Below are positions 6,440 through 13,106 of a stretch of DNA of 15,411 bases, in pieces (positions within the stretch are counted from its first letter, which is position 1; every line of letters starts with the position of its first letter). A model generated the notes under the pieces. It saw only the letters and a program-made list of their open reading frames with translations, was not told where the DNA came from and did no database searches. The translations under genes and the position numbers were made by a program. Source of the DNA: an uncultured Paracoccaceae bacterium (GTDB lineage Bacteria; Pseudomonadota; Alphaproteobacteria; Rhodobacterales; Rhodobacteraceae); contig CALHST010000310.1 of NCBI GenBank assembly GCA_938038825.1, positions 1 to 15,411 on the forward strand, written 5' to 3'.

Positions 6440-6844
6440 ATGGTCGCAGAGCTTCCAGACTACTATTTTCGTGTCCGTGAAAACGGAGCCATTGTGTTCC
6501 GCGTGGACACGGAAAATCGTCAAAGACGCATCGAAATGGATCAAATCGCCGTTGTGAACATCCGCAATGGGGAAATAAAACCCCACGGAGATCGCACCCT
6601 GAGTGATATGGATCTGGCAGAAATTAAATCCTGGATGACCACACGCAGCGAAGTGCTGGCTTATCGCGATATTGACGACATCAATCGGGCCGTCGATCAT
6701 TTAAACCTGACCGCGCAGTGGGCTCAATCGCGTGCCACAGATGCGCAGCTTGAGGCTGTGACGGACACGCTGTTATTGGCCATGCATGATCTGCGGTCTG
6801 TGCTGGTGCGCAAAAAAGCGGATCGCCGGACGAAACAAGACTAA
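6440..6844 (+). CDS. Conserved-looking hypothetical protein, small, soluble
   Basis: A 134-residue protein from ATG 6440, with AGGGAG (6431-6436) 3 nt upstream. It has no signal peptide or membrane segment. The first half looks like beta-strands ('YYFRVRENGAIVFRVD', 'IEMDQIAVVNIRNGEIKPHG'); the second is helical and charged ('DLAEIKSWMTTRSEVLAY', 'DAQLEAVTDTLLLAMHDLRS') and ends in a basic tail (RKKADRRTKQD). I do not recognise the family. It follows the aminotransferase by 13 nt and is probably co-transcribed with it. The stop codon overlaps that of the convergent MATE gene within the four bases CTAA. Codon use resembles the neighbours, so it is a credible gene, but nothing supports a function. 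Confidence 0.8.
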   Translation: MVAELPDYYFRVRENGAIVFRVDTENRQRRIEMDQIAVVNIRNGEIKPHGDRTLSDMDLAEIKSWMTTRSEVLAYRDIDDINRAVDHLNLTAQWAQSRATDAQLEAVTDTLLLAMHDLRSVLVRKKADRRTKQD

Positions 6845-8214
6845 GTCAACAAGCGCGGCAAAACCCCAGACCAAAAGCGCCAAGCCAGCAAAATGGCGGC
6901 GCTGGCCAATCCTGTGACCAATCCCGCCCAGATGCCCACGGCTCCCCAGCCCAGCACAAAGCCAAACAGGTAAGAACTGGACATGCCAATCACCCAATAG
7001 CTGAACCCAGCCATTATCATTGGGATCGTGGTATCTTGAACCCCACGCAAGAGCCCCAGCGCAATGACCTGCGCCCCATCTACCAATTGGAACAAAGCGG
7101 CCATGGCCAACAAGCTGGCCCCAAGCAGCAGAATCTCGGCGCGCGCCGGTTCATCCGAACTCATGAAGACCGCGATCAGTGGGTTCGGGACACTTAAAAA
7201 CAGAATGATTGTGAGACAAGAAAACAGCAGCGACATCACGAATGCGGTGCGGGCACCCCGTGCCAAATGCTCAATATCCTTGCGCCCCAGTGCATTCCCT
7301 GCCCGAACCGTGGTCGCGTTGGACAAGCCCATATGGACCATGAACGTAATCGTCGCGAGCTGTAGAACAATGCCATGCGCCGCCAAAGGCACTGTTCCCA
7401 ACCACCCCATCATGATCGCAGTTGCTGTGAACAGTCCAACCTCGCTGAGCGTGGTCAGTCCGATTGGCCAACCTAAGGAAAAGACCTTTGCCATCATCTG
7501 GCCATCTATCTTCCATAAGCGACGGAACAGATCGTGTTGCGGCAAAACAATCAGCGCATATAAGATCACACCACCCAGCGTAAATATCTGCGTCACCAAA
7601 GACGCGACTGCCGCCCCGCGCAAACCCAGCTCTGGCGCGCCCCAATTGCCAAAGATAAAGACCCAATTGAATACCGCGTTGACCACGGCCGAGGCCAAGA
7701 TGATCCATAAGACCGGCTGCGTTCTCTGAAGCGCTGCAAGATAGGACTTGATCACCATAACACCCAGCGCCGGTATGATCCCCCATCCCGCAATACGCAG
7801 ATAGTCTGCAGCCCCTTGTGCGACCACTTCACCTTGGCCCAGCTGGCGTAAAATCGGTTCCGAGAACACCATGAACGGCATCGCCAAAAGCGCAAAAGCC
7901 ATTGATAGCCAAAGCCCCATGCGAGTCGCCCGGCGCAAACCAACCTGATCTCCCTCGGCCTCGTAAGCCGCGACCATTGGCATGACCGCCCATGCGAACC
8001 CTGATCCCATCAGAAAAAACACATAAAAATACGTACCACCCAACGTGATCGACGCCAAGGCTTCCACGCCATACCACCCCAGCATCACTGTGTCTGTGAT
8101 GCCGATGGCGGCCTGACCAAGATGCCCGCCGATGAGGGGCAAACCCAGCACCAAAAGCGCTTTGACATGACCTGGATAAGACATGGTGGATTGTAGGGAA
8201 TTCATGACGGTCAT
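6841..8214 (-). CDS. MATE-family multidrug efflux transporter (NorM-like)
   Basis: A 457-residue inner-membrane protein with about 12 hydrophobic segments in two related halves, the normal size for the family. These proteins export cationic drugs or metabolites in exchange for Na+ or H+. Family features are visible: TM1 'GHLGQAAIGITDTVMLGWYG', with acidic Asp41 in the expected 'D-T-x-M-x-G' context, and 'AALQRTQPVLWIILASAVVN' after TM5. The second-half repeats include 'PLAAHGIVLQLATITFMVHM' and 'GLSNATTVRAGNALG', the latter close to the conserved 'a.tvrvG...G'. ATG 8214 is preferred, with AGG 8 nt upstream on the coding strand. A GTG at 8223 and ATGs at 8205 and 8184 are alternatives. Substrate unknown. 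It lies divergently from the perM-like gene across a 436-nt gap. Confidence 0.92.
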   Translation of the reverse strand: MTVMNSLQSTMSYPGHVKALLVLGLPLIGGHLGQAAIGITDTVMLGWYGVEALASITLGGTYFYVFFLMGSGFAWAVMPMVAAYEAEGDQVGLRRATRMGLWLSMAFALLAMPFMVFSEPILRQLGQGEVVAQGAADYLRIAGWGIIPALGVMVIKSYLAALQRTQPVLWIILASAVVNAVFNWVFIFGNWGAPELGLRGAAVASLVTQIFTLGGVILYALIVLPQHDLFRRLWKIDGQMMAKVFSLGWPIGLTTLSEVGLFTATAIMMGWLGTVPLAAHGIVLQLATITFMVHMGLSNATTVRAGNALGRKDIEHLARGARTAFVMSLLFSCLTIILFLSVPNPLIAVFMSSDEPARAEILLLGASLLAMAALFQLVDGAQVIALGLLRGVQDTTIPMIMAGFSYWVIGMSSSYLFGFVLGWGAVGIWAGLVTGLASAAILLAWRFWSGVLPRLLT

Positions 8215-8312
8215 GGGACACACCTACGCCTGCGGCGCCATTTAGAAAAGAGGGGGAATCCGCAATTTCAGCACCTGAACGCAGGCCTCTGTGCCCGACC
8301 GAACACGACATT

Positions 8313-8339
8313 GGGGCTTTGCCCCCGCCCTTGCAGGGC
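8313..8339 (+). repeat. Two adjacent small hairpins flanking repeat box copy 1
   Basis: GGGGC (8313-8317) TTT GCCCC (8321-8325) is a 5-bp stem with a 3-nt loop, followed by GCCC (8327-8330) TTGCA GGGC (8336-8339). They lie directly on the outer side of the box at 8347-8371, mirroring the GC-rich hairpins outside copy 2. This suggests that hairpins plus box form one REP-like dispersed unit. Confidence 0.45.
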
Positions 8340-8346
8340 TCCCCCA

Positions 8347-8371
8347 GGATATTTCACAGCAAAAAGAAAAG
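8347..8371 (+). repeat. Dispersed repeat box, copy 1
   Basis: GGATATTT (8347-8354), four bases, then GCAAAAAGAAAAG (8359-8371). The same two blocks occur in the opposite orientation at 8485-8508 with a three-base spacer. I recall similar 'gatattt...aaaag' sequences scattered between genes of Rhodobacterales, but this was not checked. The pair could fold into an outer stem enclosing about 113 nt. Confidence 0.6.
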
Positions 8372-8399
8372 AGGAGCAGCCAAAACCTGACGCTCCTCT
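8360..8399 (-). terminator. Leftward intrinsic-terminator-like hairpin without an upstream gene
   Basis: Read on the minus strand, AGAGGAGC (8399-8392), a 14-nt loop and GCTCCTCT (8377-8370) form a perfect 8-bp stem. It is immediately followed by TTTCTTTTTG, a good T-rich tract. It would stop transcription arriving from the right. No minus-strand gene lies between here and 14670, so the terminator may end a small RNA or block antisense transcription into the MATE promoter region. The T-tract is also part of repeat box copy 1. Confidence 0.5.
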
Positions 8400-8400
8400 C

Positions 8401-8416
8401 AGAAGATCACTCTTCT
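8401..8416 (+). repeat. Perfect 6-bp hairpin
   Basis: AGAAGA (8401-8406), TCAC loop, TCTTCT (8411-8416), followed by CTTT. It sits directly beside the leftward terminator-like hairpin. On the plus strand it might act as a weak terminator, but the stem is AT-rich and the T-tract is short. Confidence 0.3.
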
Positions 8417-8484
8417 CTTTGCACGGCCATCGGCGTCCCCGCCTGTACCGCAAACTCAATAAAGCGACAAAATGTAAACAAATC

Positions 8485-8508
8485 CTTTTCTTTTTGCCGA
8501 AAATATCC
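8485..8508 (-). repeat. Dispersed repeat box, copy 2 (inverted)
   Basis: Read on the minus strand, GGATATTT (8508-8501), three bases, then GCAAAAAGAAAAG (8497-8485). The 8-nt and 13-nt blocks are identical to copy 1 and differ only by one base in spacer length. The two copies face each other, with hairpins on their outer sides. Confidence 0.6.
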
Positions 8509-8514
8509 CGGAGC

Positions 8515-8577
8515 GCGAGGCAGCGCCTCGCAAACGCGCCGCAAGGCGCAAAATATGGCGTGCGCTCTTTGCGCGCC
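8515..8577 (+). repeat. Array of three GC-rich stem-loops
   Basis: First: GCGAGGC (8515-8521), AGC loop, GCCTCGC (8525-8531), a perfect 7-bp stem. Second: GCGCC (8536-8540), a GCAA loop of the stable GNRA type, GGCGC (8545-8549). Third: GGCGTGC (8557-8563) pairing with GCGCGCC (8571-8577), with one G-U pair and a 7-nt loop, followed by TTT. The last one could be a weak rightward terminator. Together they form the outer part of repeat copy 2. Confidence 0.5.
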
Positions 8578-8650
8578 TTTTCAAAACGGTATCACTCTTG
8601 AATTCAACTCCGAAAATCGCGATGTGTTGAACATAAAACCCGGAGACACC

Positions 8651-9721
8651 ATGGCCCTTCCTGTCAAAGATCAACTAAAATACTGGGGCATCGCCGCTGC
8701 GGTATTCTTTGTGATTTTGTGGTTTTTAGGAAATGTCCTGCTTCCCTTTGTTTTGGGCGCTGCAATTGCCTATTTTCTCGATCCCGTCGCAGACCGCCTT
8801 GAACGCGTTGGCATGTCCCGCGTTGCGGCAACGGCCATCATCACATTGTGCGCCATCCTTGTTTTTGTCGTAATGGCCCTTTTGGTTATCCCAACATTGA
8901 TCGAGCAAGCCTTGCAATTGTTCAACATCGCACCACAGCTTGCGCGTGACTTGTCCGGTTTTCTCACGGAACGCTTCCCGTCAATCCTTGAAGAAGGCTC
9001 CACGTTGCGGACGTCTTTGCAAAAAGTCGGCGAAACCGTTCAAGCGCGCGGTGGGGAGCTGTTGAATTCCGTCTTGTCATCCGCCGCGTCCATATTGAAC
9101 TTGATGGTCTTGTTCATCATCGCGCCCGTGGTTTCCGTTTACCTTCTTCTGGATTGGGACCGAATGATCGCGCGCTTTGATGATCTCTTGCCGCGTGACC
9201 ACGCCCCCGTCATCAGGCGACTTGCGGGCGAGGTCGACTCGACCCTAGCAGCATTCATTCGCGGAATGGGGACCGTCTGTCTGGTTCTTGGCACATACTA
9301 TGCTGTGGCCTTGATGATTGTCGGTTTGCAATTCGGGCTTGTCGTTGGGTTCATTGCTGGTCTGGTCACGTTCATTCCATACCTCGGGGCGTTGATTGGG
9401 GGCGCTTTGGCCATTGGTCTGGCCCTTTTCCAATTTTGGGGAGACTGGCTTTATATCGGGATCGTGGTTGCGATCTTTGCCTTTGGACAGATCATGGAGG
9501 GCAATATCCTGACCCCGAAAATGGTCGGAGAATCCGTTGGATTGCATCCGGTCTGGTTGCTACTGGCCTTATCTGTCTTTGGGGCGATGTTTGGCTTTAT
9601 CGGCATGCTTGTCGCTGTGCCAATGGCCGCTTCTATCGGGGTGTTTGCACGTTTCTTCGTAGCTGAGATTTATCAAGACAGTTTGCTGTACAAGGGGCTC
9701 GCGGGGCGGGATTCCGATTAA
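8651..9721 (+). CDS. PerM / AI-2E-family inner-membrane permease
   Basis: A 356-residue membrane protein. ATG 8651 follows GGAG (8642-8645) by 5 nt; a longer frame from 8291 reads through the intergenic repeats and is rejected. Topology by eye: two N-terminal membrane segments (about 11-43), one at 60-82, a soluble central region (about 85-145) and a C-terminal bundle (about 148-340). Family motifs are 'FIPYLGALIG' (241-250), 'GNILTPKMVGESVGLHPVW' (284-302) and 'GFIGMLVAVPMAA' (315-327). Some members (TqsA) were linked to autoinducer-2 export and others to Na+/H+ exchange; no specific substrate can be assigned. The stop codon overlaps the hdaA start by one base (TAATG), so the two genes are translationally coupled. 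This pairing is, to my knowledge, common in alphaproteobacteria. Confidence 0.9.
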   Translation: MALPVKDQLKYWGIAAAVFFVILWFLGNVLLPFVLGAAIAYFLDPVADRLERVGMSRVAATAIITLCAILVFVVMALLVIPTLIEQALQLFNIAPQLARDLSGFLTERFPSILEEGSTLRTSLQKVGETVQARGGELLNSVLSSAASILNLMVLFIIAPVVSVYLLLDWDRMIARFDDLLPRDHAPVIRRLAGEVDSTLAAFIRGMGTVCLVLGTYYAVALMIVGLQFGLVVGFIAGLVTFIPYLGALIGGALAIGLALFQFWGDWLYIGIVVAIFAFGQIMEGNILTPKMVGESVGLHPVWLLLALSVFGAMFGFIGMLVAVPMAASIGVFARFFVAEIYQDSLLYKGLAGRDSD

Positions 9722-10392
9722 TGGCACAACAGCTTGGATTGAACTTACCCGGCAAAACGGCGCTGGGGCGCCATGACTTCTTGGTGGCGCCGTCCAACGC
9801 ATTGGCTGTGGCCCTCATAGACTCCTGGCCACATTGGCAAGCTGGAAAGCTTGTCCTGACGGGGCCGCCCAGTTCTGGAAAGACACATTTGACTCATGTT
9901 TGGGCCAGTGGATCACACGCAACGGTTATTCCAGCAACAGATGTTTTGGATACGGATGTCCCACATTTGGCCTCTGGCCCGGTCGCAGTTGAAGACGTTA
10001 CAGATGTCGCCGGGGATCACGCCACAGAAACCGCTTTGTTCCACCTACATAATTTGGTTTTGGCCAACGGGCACAGTTTGTTGTTCACCGGTCGAACCAC
10101 ATTGCCCGCCTGGCCGTTGATCTTGCCCGATCTGAAAAGTCGTCTTCAAGGGGCCGCTGTCGCAGAATTAGCCCCCCCCGATGATAGTTTGTTATCAGCA
10201 GTCCTTGCCAAGCAATTCAACGACTTTCAAATCATGCCCAAACCCGATGTGATCCCCTATTTGGTCGGCCATATGGATCGTTCTTTTGCTGCCGCGCGGC
10301 GCATTGTCGAAGACCTGAACCGGGAAAGTCTCGCACGCAAGAAACCCATAACGCGACCGATGGCTGCGCAAGTGCTGGACAAACCTTTGTAA
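9721..10392 (+). CDS. hdaA: HdaA, DnaA-related regulator of replication initiation
   Basis: A 223-residue cytoplasmic AAA+ protein, the size of Hda proteins and lacking the DnaA DNA-binding domain. With the DNA-loaded beta clamp, Hda stimulates ATP hydrolysis by DnaA and prevents over-initiation. The N-terminus 'QQLGLNLP' (3-10) resembles the clamp-binding motif. Walker A is 'GPPSSGKTH' (48-56, Lys54 and Thr55). The Walker B region 'VAVEDV' (88-93) has the acidic pair Glu91-Asp92. Sensor I is near 'LLFTGRT' (120-126), the box VII arginine is Arg141 in 'DLKSRL', and the sensor II region is 'SFAAARRIVEDLN' (188-200). ATG 9721 overlaps the permease stop by one base. The downstream ppk starts 51 nt after the stop. 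Confidence 0.88.
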   Translation: MAQQLGLNLPGKTALGRHDFLVAPSNALAVALIDSWPHWQAGKLVLTGPPSSGKTHLTHVWASGSHATVIPATDVLDTDVPHLASGPVAVEDVTDVAGDHATETALFHLHNLVLANGHSLLFTGRTTLPAWPLILPDLKSRLQGAAVAELAPPDDSLLSAVLAKQFNDFQIMPKPDVIPYLVGHMDRSFAAARRIVEDLNRESLARKKPITRPMAAQVLDKPL

Positions 10393-10403
10393 AATAGAGG
10401 AAC

Positions 10404-10505
10404 ATGTCATTCTTCCGTCACAGCTCGCGCGTATTGCATTTTCATGACCGTTACAGATTTTTTAAACTCCGAATTCCCCCCCGCCCAAGAGCGCCCCAAT
10501 CTTGA
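10404..10505 (+). other. 33-codon reading frame overlapping the start of ppk, out of frame
   Basis: ATG 10404 follows AGAGGAA (10396-10402) closely and opens a frame of 33 codons ending at TGA 10503-10505, past the ppk ATG at 10444, which itself has no visible ribosome-binding site. The peptide is basic and aromatic (begins MSFFRHSSRVLHFHDRYRFF). It may be an upstream reading frame feeding ribosomes to ppk by coupling, or a leader that lowers ppk translation. The spacing is tight (3 nt from the last G of GAGG), and part of the peptide is just the ppk start in another frame, so chance is a real alternative. Confidence 0.3.
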
Positions 10506-12639
10506 TCTCTCGGGGCCGGGTCGGTTCTGGAACCGTGAACTCAGCTGGCTGAGCTTCAATTGGCGTGTGTTGGAAGAGGCCGAGAACCACAAAGTTCCGT
10601 TGTTGGAACGCATGCGGTTTTTGTCGATATCTGCCAACAACCTTGATGAATTTTACACTGTACGCGTGGCAGGACTGCGGGAATTGGCCCATGCGGGCAA
10701 CACAACACCTGCTGCAGATGGGCTTACACCAGCCGAGCAACTCAAGCGCATCAACGAAGAAGCGCAAGGCTTGTTAGAACATCAGCAAGCCGTCTTGCGC
10801 ACGCTGACCGCCGAAATGCGCATGGCGGGCATCACCTTACTTGCCAGAGATAAGTTAACAGATGAAGATGTCGCGTTTTTGGAAGATGTGTTCCTGAACC
10901 GCGTTTTCCCGGTCTTGTCGCCGTTGGCCATTGACCCCGCGCACCCCTTTCCGTTCATCCCGAACCTTGGCTACAGCCTGGCTTTGCAACTGCAGCGGCG
11001 CAAAGACAAACGCAGCCTGCAGGCCCTGTTGCCAATCCCGGCCCAGATTGATCGGTTTATATCCCTGCCCGCCCCCAACGGGGAAACGCGGTTTGTATCC
11101 CTGGAAGATGTTTTGCTTCTTAAGATCGGAACCTTGTTTCCCGGCTATCGCCTGAAATCTCACTTCCTGTTCCGGGTGTTGCGCGACAGCGACCTAGAGG
11201 TCGAGGACGAAGCCGAAGATCTGGTTCGCGAATTTGAAGTGGCCCTCAAGCGGCGGCGGCGCGGGGAAGTCGTGCGCATGACCCTGTCTGCGGGCGCCCC
11301 AGAGGGGCTGAAGAACGTCGTGATGCGAGAGTTGGGTGCAGGACCTGACGAGTTATTCGAAATGGATGGCATGATTGGATTGTCTGATCTGTCTGAATTG
11401 GTCATCGACTCGCGCCCTGACCTTTTGTGGCCCAATTTCACGCCCCGCGTACCAGAACGCATTACGGATTTCGAAGGTGATATGTTTGCGGCCATTCGCC
11501 AAAAAGACATGCTGCTGCATCACCCCTACGAGACCTTCGATATGGTCGTTCGGTTTCTGCAACAAGCAGCGCGGGATCCGAATGTGGTTGCGATCAAGCA
11601 GACCCTGTACCGAACATCCGAAGACAGCCCCATTGTGAGTGCGCTGTGCGAAGCTGCAGAAGACGGGAAATCTGTCACCGCTTTGGTCGAGCTTAAAGCG
11701 CGCTTTGACGAAGCCGCAAACATTCGCCAATCGCGCCGTCTGGAACGCGCAGGGGCGCATGTGGTTTATGGGTTTATCGATCTGAAAACGCACGCAAAAA
11801 TTTCAACCGTTGTGCGCCGCGAAGGGGACGCCTTGGTCACCTATACCCACTATGGCACAGGAAACTATCACCCGATCACGGCGCGCATCTATACAGATTT
11901 GTCCCTGTTCACATGTGATACAGGCTTGGGCCGTGACGCCACCAAAGTGTTCAACTATCTGTCTGGATATGCCCAACCAGAAACGCTGGAAAATCTGGCA
12001 ATTTCACCCATTGGGCTAAAAAAACGTTTGCTGCAGATGATCAACGCCGAGGCTGAGCACGCGCGCAATGGCCGCCCCGCGCAAATTTGGGCCAAAATGA
12101 ATTCCCTTGTCGAGGCTGAGGTTATTGATGCGCTGTACGGGGCCAGCCAAGCAGGCGTTCAGATCTCGTTGGTGATCCGGGGGATCTGTGGTTTGCGCCC
12201 GGGCATTGTGGGTCTTAGCGAGAATATCCGCGTTAAATCTGTGGTGGGCAGGTTCCTGGAGCATTCCCGTATTGTGTGCTTTGGCAACGGCAAAGGTTTG
12301 CCACACAAAAAAGCGCGTGTTTTTATCTCGTCTGCAGATTGGATGGGACGAAATTTAACACGTCGTGTCGAAACACTGGTTGAAATCAAGAACGATACCG
12401 TCAAAGCGCAGATAGTCAGTCAAATCATGGCTGCCAACCTTGCGGATGTGGCACAAAGTTGGGTGATGACTCCGGACGGGGGATTTGCCCGTCCAGACAT
12501 CGAACCCGGCACATTCGTGTTCTCTTGCCACAAGTTTTTCATGGAAAATCCATCCCTGTCCGGTCGCGGCTCTGCCGGGGATGCGGATGTCCCTCAGCTG
12601 ACACACACAGACGACGCCCCCAAATTGGCAGCTTCTTAA
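10444..12639 (+). CDS. ppk: Polyphosphate kinase 1
   Basis: A 731-residue enzyme of the PPK1 family (about 690-740 residues) that reversibly makes inorganic polyphosphate from ATP. All domains are present in order. The N-terminal domain is 'RFWNRELSWLSFNWRVLEEA' (27-46) and 'FLSISANNLDEFYTVRVAGL' (59-78). The head domain follows to about 335. The two catalytic phospholipase-D-like domains include 'VVAIKQTLYRTSEDSPIVSA' (381-400), His450 in 'DLKTHAKISTVVRRE' (the autophosphorylated histidine, equivalent to E. coli His435), 'YTHYGTGNYHPITARIYTD' (467-485) and His607 in 'GRFLEHSRI' (equivalent to His592). It starts at ATG 10444. The gene sits between hdaA and a lipoprotein/ppx pair, all on one strand. 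Intact. Confidence 0.95.
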   Translation: MTVTDFLNSEFPPAQERPNLDLSGPGRFWNRELSWLSFNWRVLEEAENHKVPLLERMRFLSISANNLDEFYTVRVAGLRELAHAGNTTPAADGLTPAEQLKRINEEAQGLLEHQQAVLRTLTAEMRMAGITLLARDKLTDEDVAFLEDVFLNRVFPVLSPLAIDPAHPFPFIPNLGYSLALQLQRRKDKRSLQALLPIPAQIDRFISLPAPNGETRFVSLEDVLLLKIGTLFPGYRLKSHFLFRVLRDSDLEVEDEAEDLVREFEVALKRRRRGEVVRMTLSAGAPEGLKNVVMRELGAGPDELFEMDGMIGLSDLSELVIDSRPDLLWPNFTPRVPERITDFEGDMFAAIRQKDMLLHHPYETFDMVVRFLQQAARDPNVVAIKQTLYRTSEDSPIVSALCEAAEDGKSVTALVELKARFDEAANIRQSRRLERAGAHVVYGFIDLKTHAKISTVVRREGDALVTYTHYGTGNYHPITARIYTDLSLFTCDTGLGRDATKVFNYLSGYAQPETLENLAISPIGLKKRLLQMINAEAEHARNGRPAQIWAKMNSLVEAEVIDALYGASQAGVQISLVIRGICGLRPGIVGLSENIRVKSVVGRFLEHSRIVCFGNGKGLPHKKARVFISSADWMGRNLTRRVETLVEIKNDTVKAQIVSQIMAANLADVAQSWVMTPDGGFARPDIEPGTFVFSCHKFFMENPSLSGRGSAGDADVPQLTHTDDAPKLAAS

Positions 12640-12661
12640 CCGTTCCGCTTTACAGAGTGTC

Positions 12662-12680
12662 GTATCACCCATGTTGATAC
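12662..12680 (+). promoter_or_regulatory. Hairpin directly before the lipoprotein ribosome-binding site
   Basis: GTATCA (12662-12667), a 7-nt loop and TGATAC (12675-12680) form a perfect 6-bp inverted repeat abutting AGGAA (12681-12685). There is no T-tract, so it is not a terminator of the usual kind. It could be an operator, an RNA-processing site separating ppk from the downstream genes, or a translation-modulating stem. Confidence 0.35.
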
Positions 12681-12690
12681 AGGAACTGCC

Positions 12691-13032
12691 ATGGCCAAAT
12701 TTCTTGTTGCGCAACTGCTCTTATGTGCGGCGTTGTGTGGATGTGCCAATCAAAGCCCCCCAATCAGCAGTCCCTGGCAGAACCAAAATTTGGAAATTCT
12801 TGCCGCTGTTGTGACCCGGCCCTTAGATTCTTCGATCAAACTGTCGATCAACGGTGAACCAGTTATCAATGGCACAACCGAAGTTGGGGCGGGTAGCGCA
12901 CAGAATTTCATGGGAAATTGGCGCGGGAACCGTGTTTTGGCGCGATTTTCGCGACAACAATCTGTGTTTTCATCGGCATCGCGGATCGATGTGTTCATCA
13001 ATGGCAATCTGGTCGAAACCGTCCGGCTTTGA
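12691..13032 (+). CDS. Small predicted lipoprotein of unknown function
   Basis: A 113-residue protein from ATG 12691, with AGGAA (12681-12685) 5 nt upstream. The N-terminus MAKFLVAQLLLCAALCGC is a lipoprotein signal with lipobox L15-C16-G17-C18; Cys at -2 is unusual but the rest is good. Ala follows the lipidated Cys18, with no retention signal, so outer-membrane placement is likely. The mature part is about 95 residues and beta-rich ('LDSSIKLSINGEPVINGTTE', 'SRIDVFINGNLVETVRL'), like a small sandwich domain. I do not recognise a named family. It lies between ppk and ppx on the same strand, with 51 and 74 nt on either side, so it may share their transcript, but nothing shows a role in polyphosphate metabolism. 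Confidence 0.8.
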   Translation: MAKFLVAQLLLCAALCGCANQSPPISSPWQNQNLEILAAVVTRPLDSSIKLSINGEPVINGTTEVGAGSAQNFMGNWRGNRVLARFSRQQSVFSSASRIDVFINGNLVETVRL

Positions 13033-13106
13033 CACCATTTACGACCATTGACCCTGTCCTATGACTTGCGCCATGGTGGCCGCGGCTGCGGGGGTTTGGC
13101 GTAACA

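Larger units (their letters stand above)
8215..8650. other. Intergenic region between divergent MATE and PerM-like genes, rich in stem-loops and repeats
   Basis: No credible protein-coding gene was found here. Frames that stay open on both strands merely translate the repeats. The content, from left to right, is: a GGGGC-TTT-GCCCC hairpin and GCCC-TTGCA-GGGC hairpin (8313-8339); repeat box copy 1 (8347-8371); a leftward terminator-like hairpin (8370-8399); AGAAGA-TCAC-TCTTCT (8401-8416); inverted repeat box copy 2 (8485-8508); three GC-rich hairpins (8515-8577); a 10-nt palindrome TTGAATTCAA (8598-8607); and TGTT-G-AACA (8625-8633). It must also contain the two divergent promoters, but no confident -35/-10 pair could be named. 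Confidence 0.7.

Noticed and set aside
7064..7729. Plus-strand open frame inside the MATE gene
   Set aside because: Antisense to a clear 12-segment transporter and without domain features.
8268..8459. Minus-strand frame, about 63 codons and open further upstream, in the intergenic region
   Set aside because: It reads straight through the repeat box and its hairpins ('SSFLFAVKYPGG'), so it is repeat translation rather than a gene.
8291..8650. N-terminal extension of the permease gene by 120 codons
   Set aside because: The extension crosses the repeats and hairpins and has no membrane or family similarity. ATG 8651 has a proper GGAG site.
13068..13104. Inverted repeat CGCCA...TGGCG and GCCGCGGC before ppx as a terminator
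   Set aside because: The outer arms are only 5 bp with a long GC-rich loop, and no T-tract follows; it lies in the ppx leader and is probably chance.
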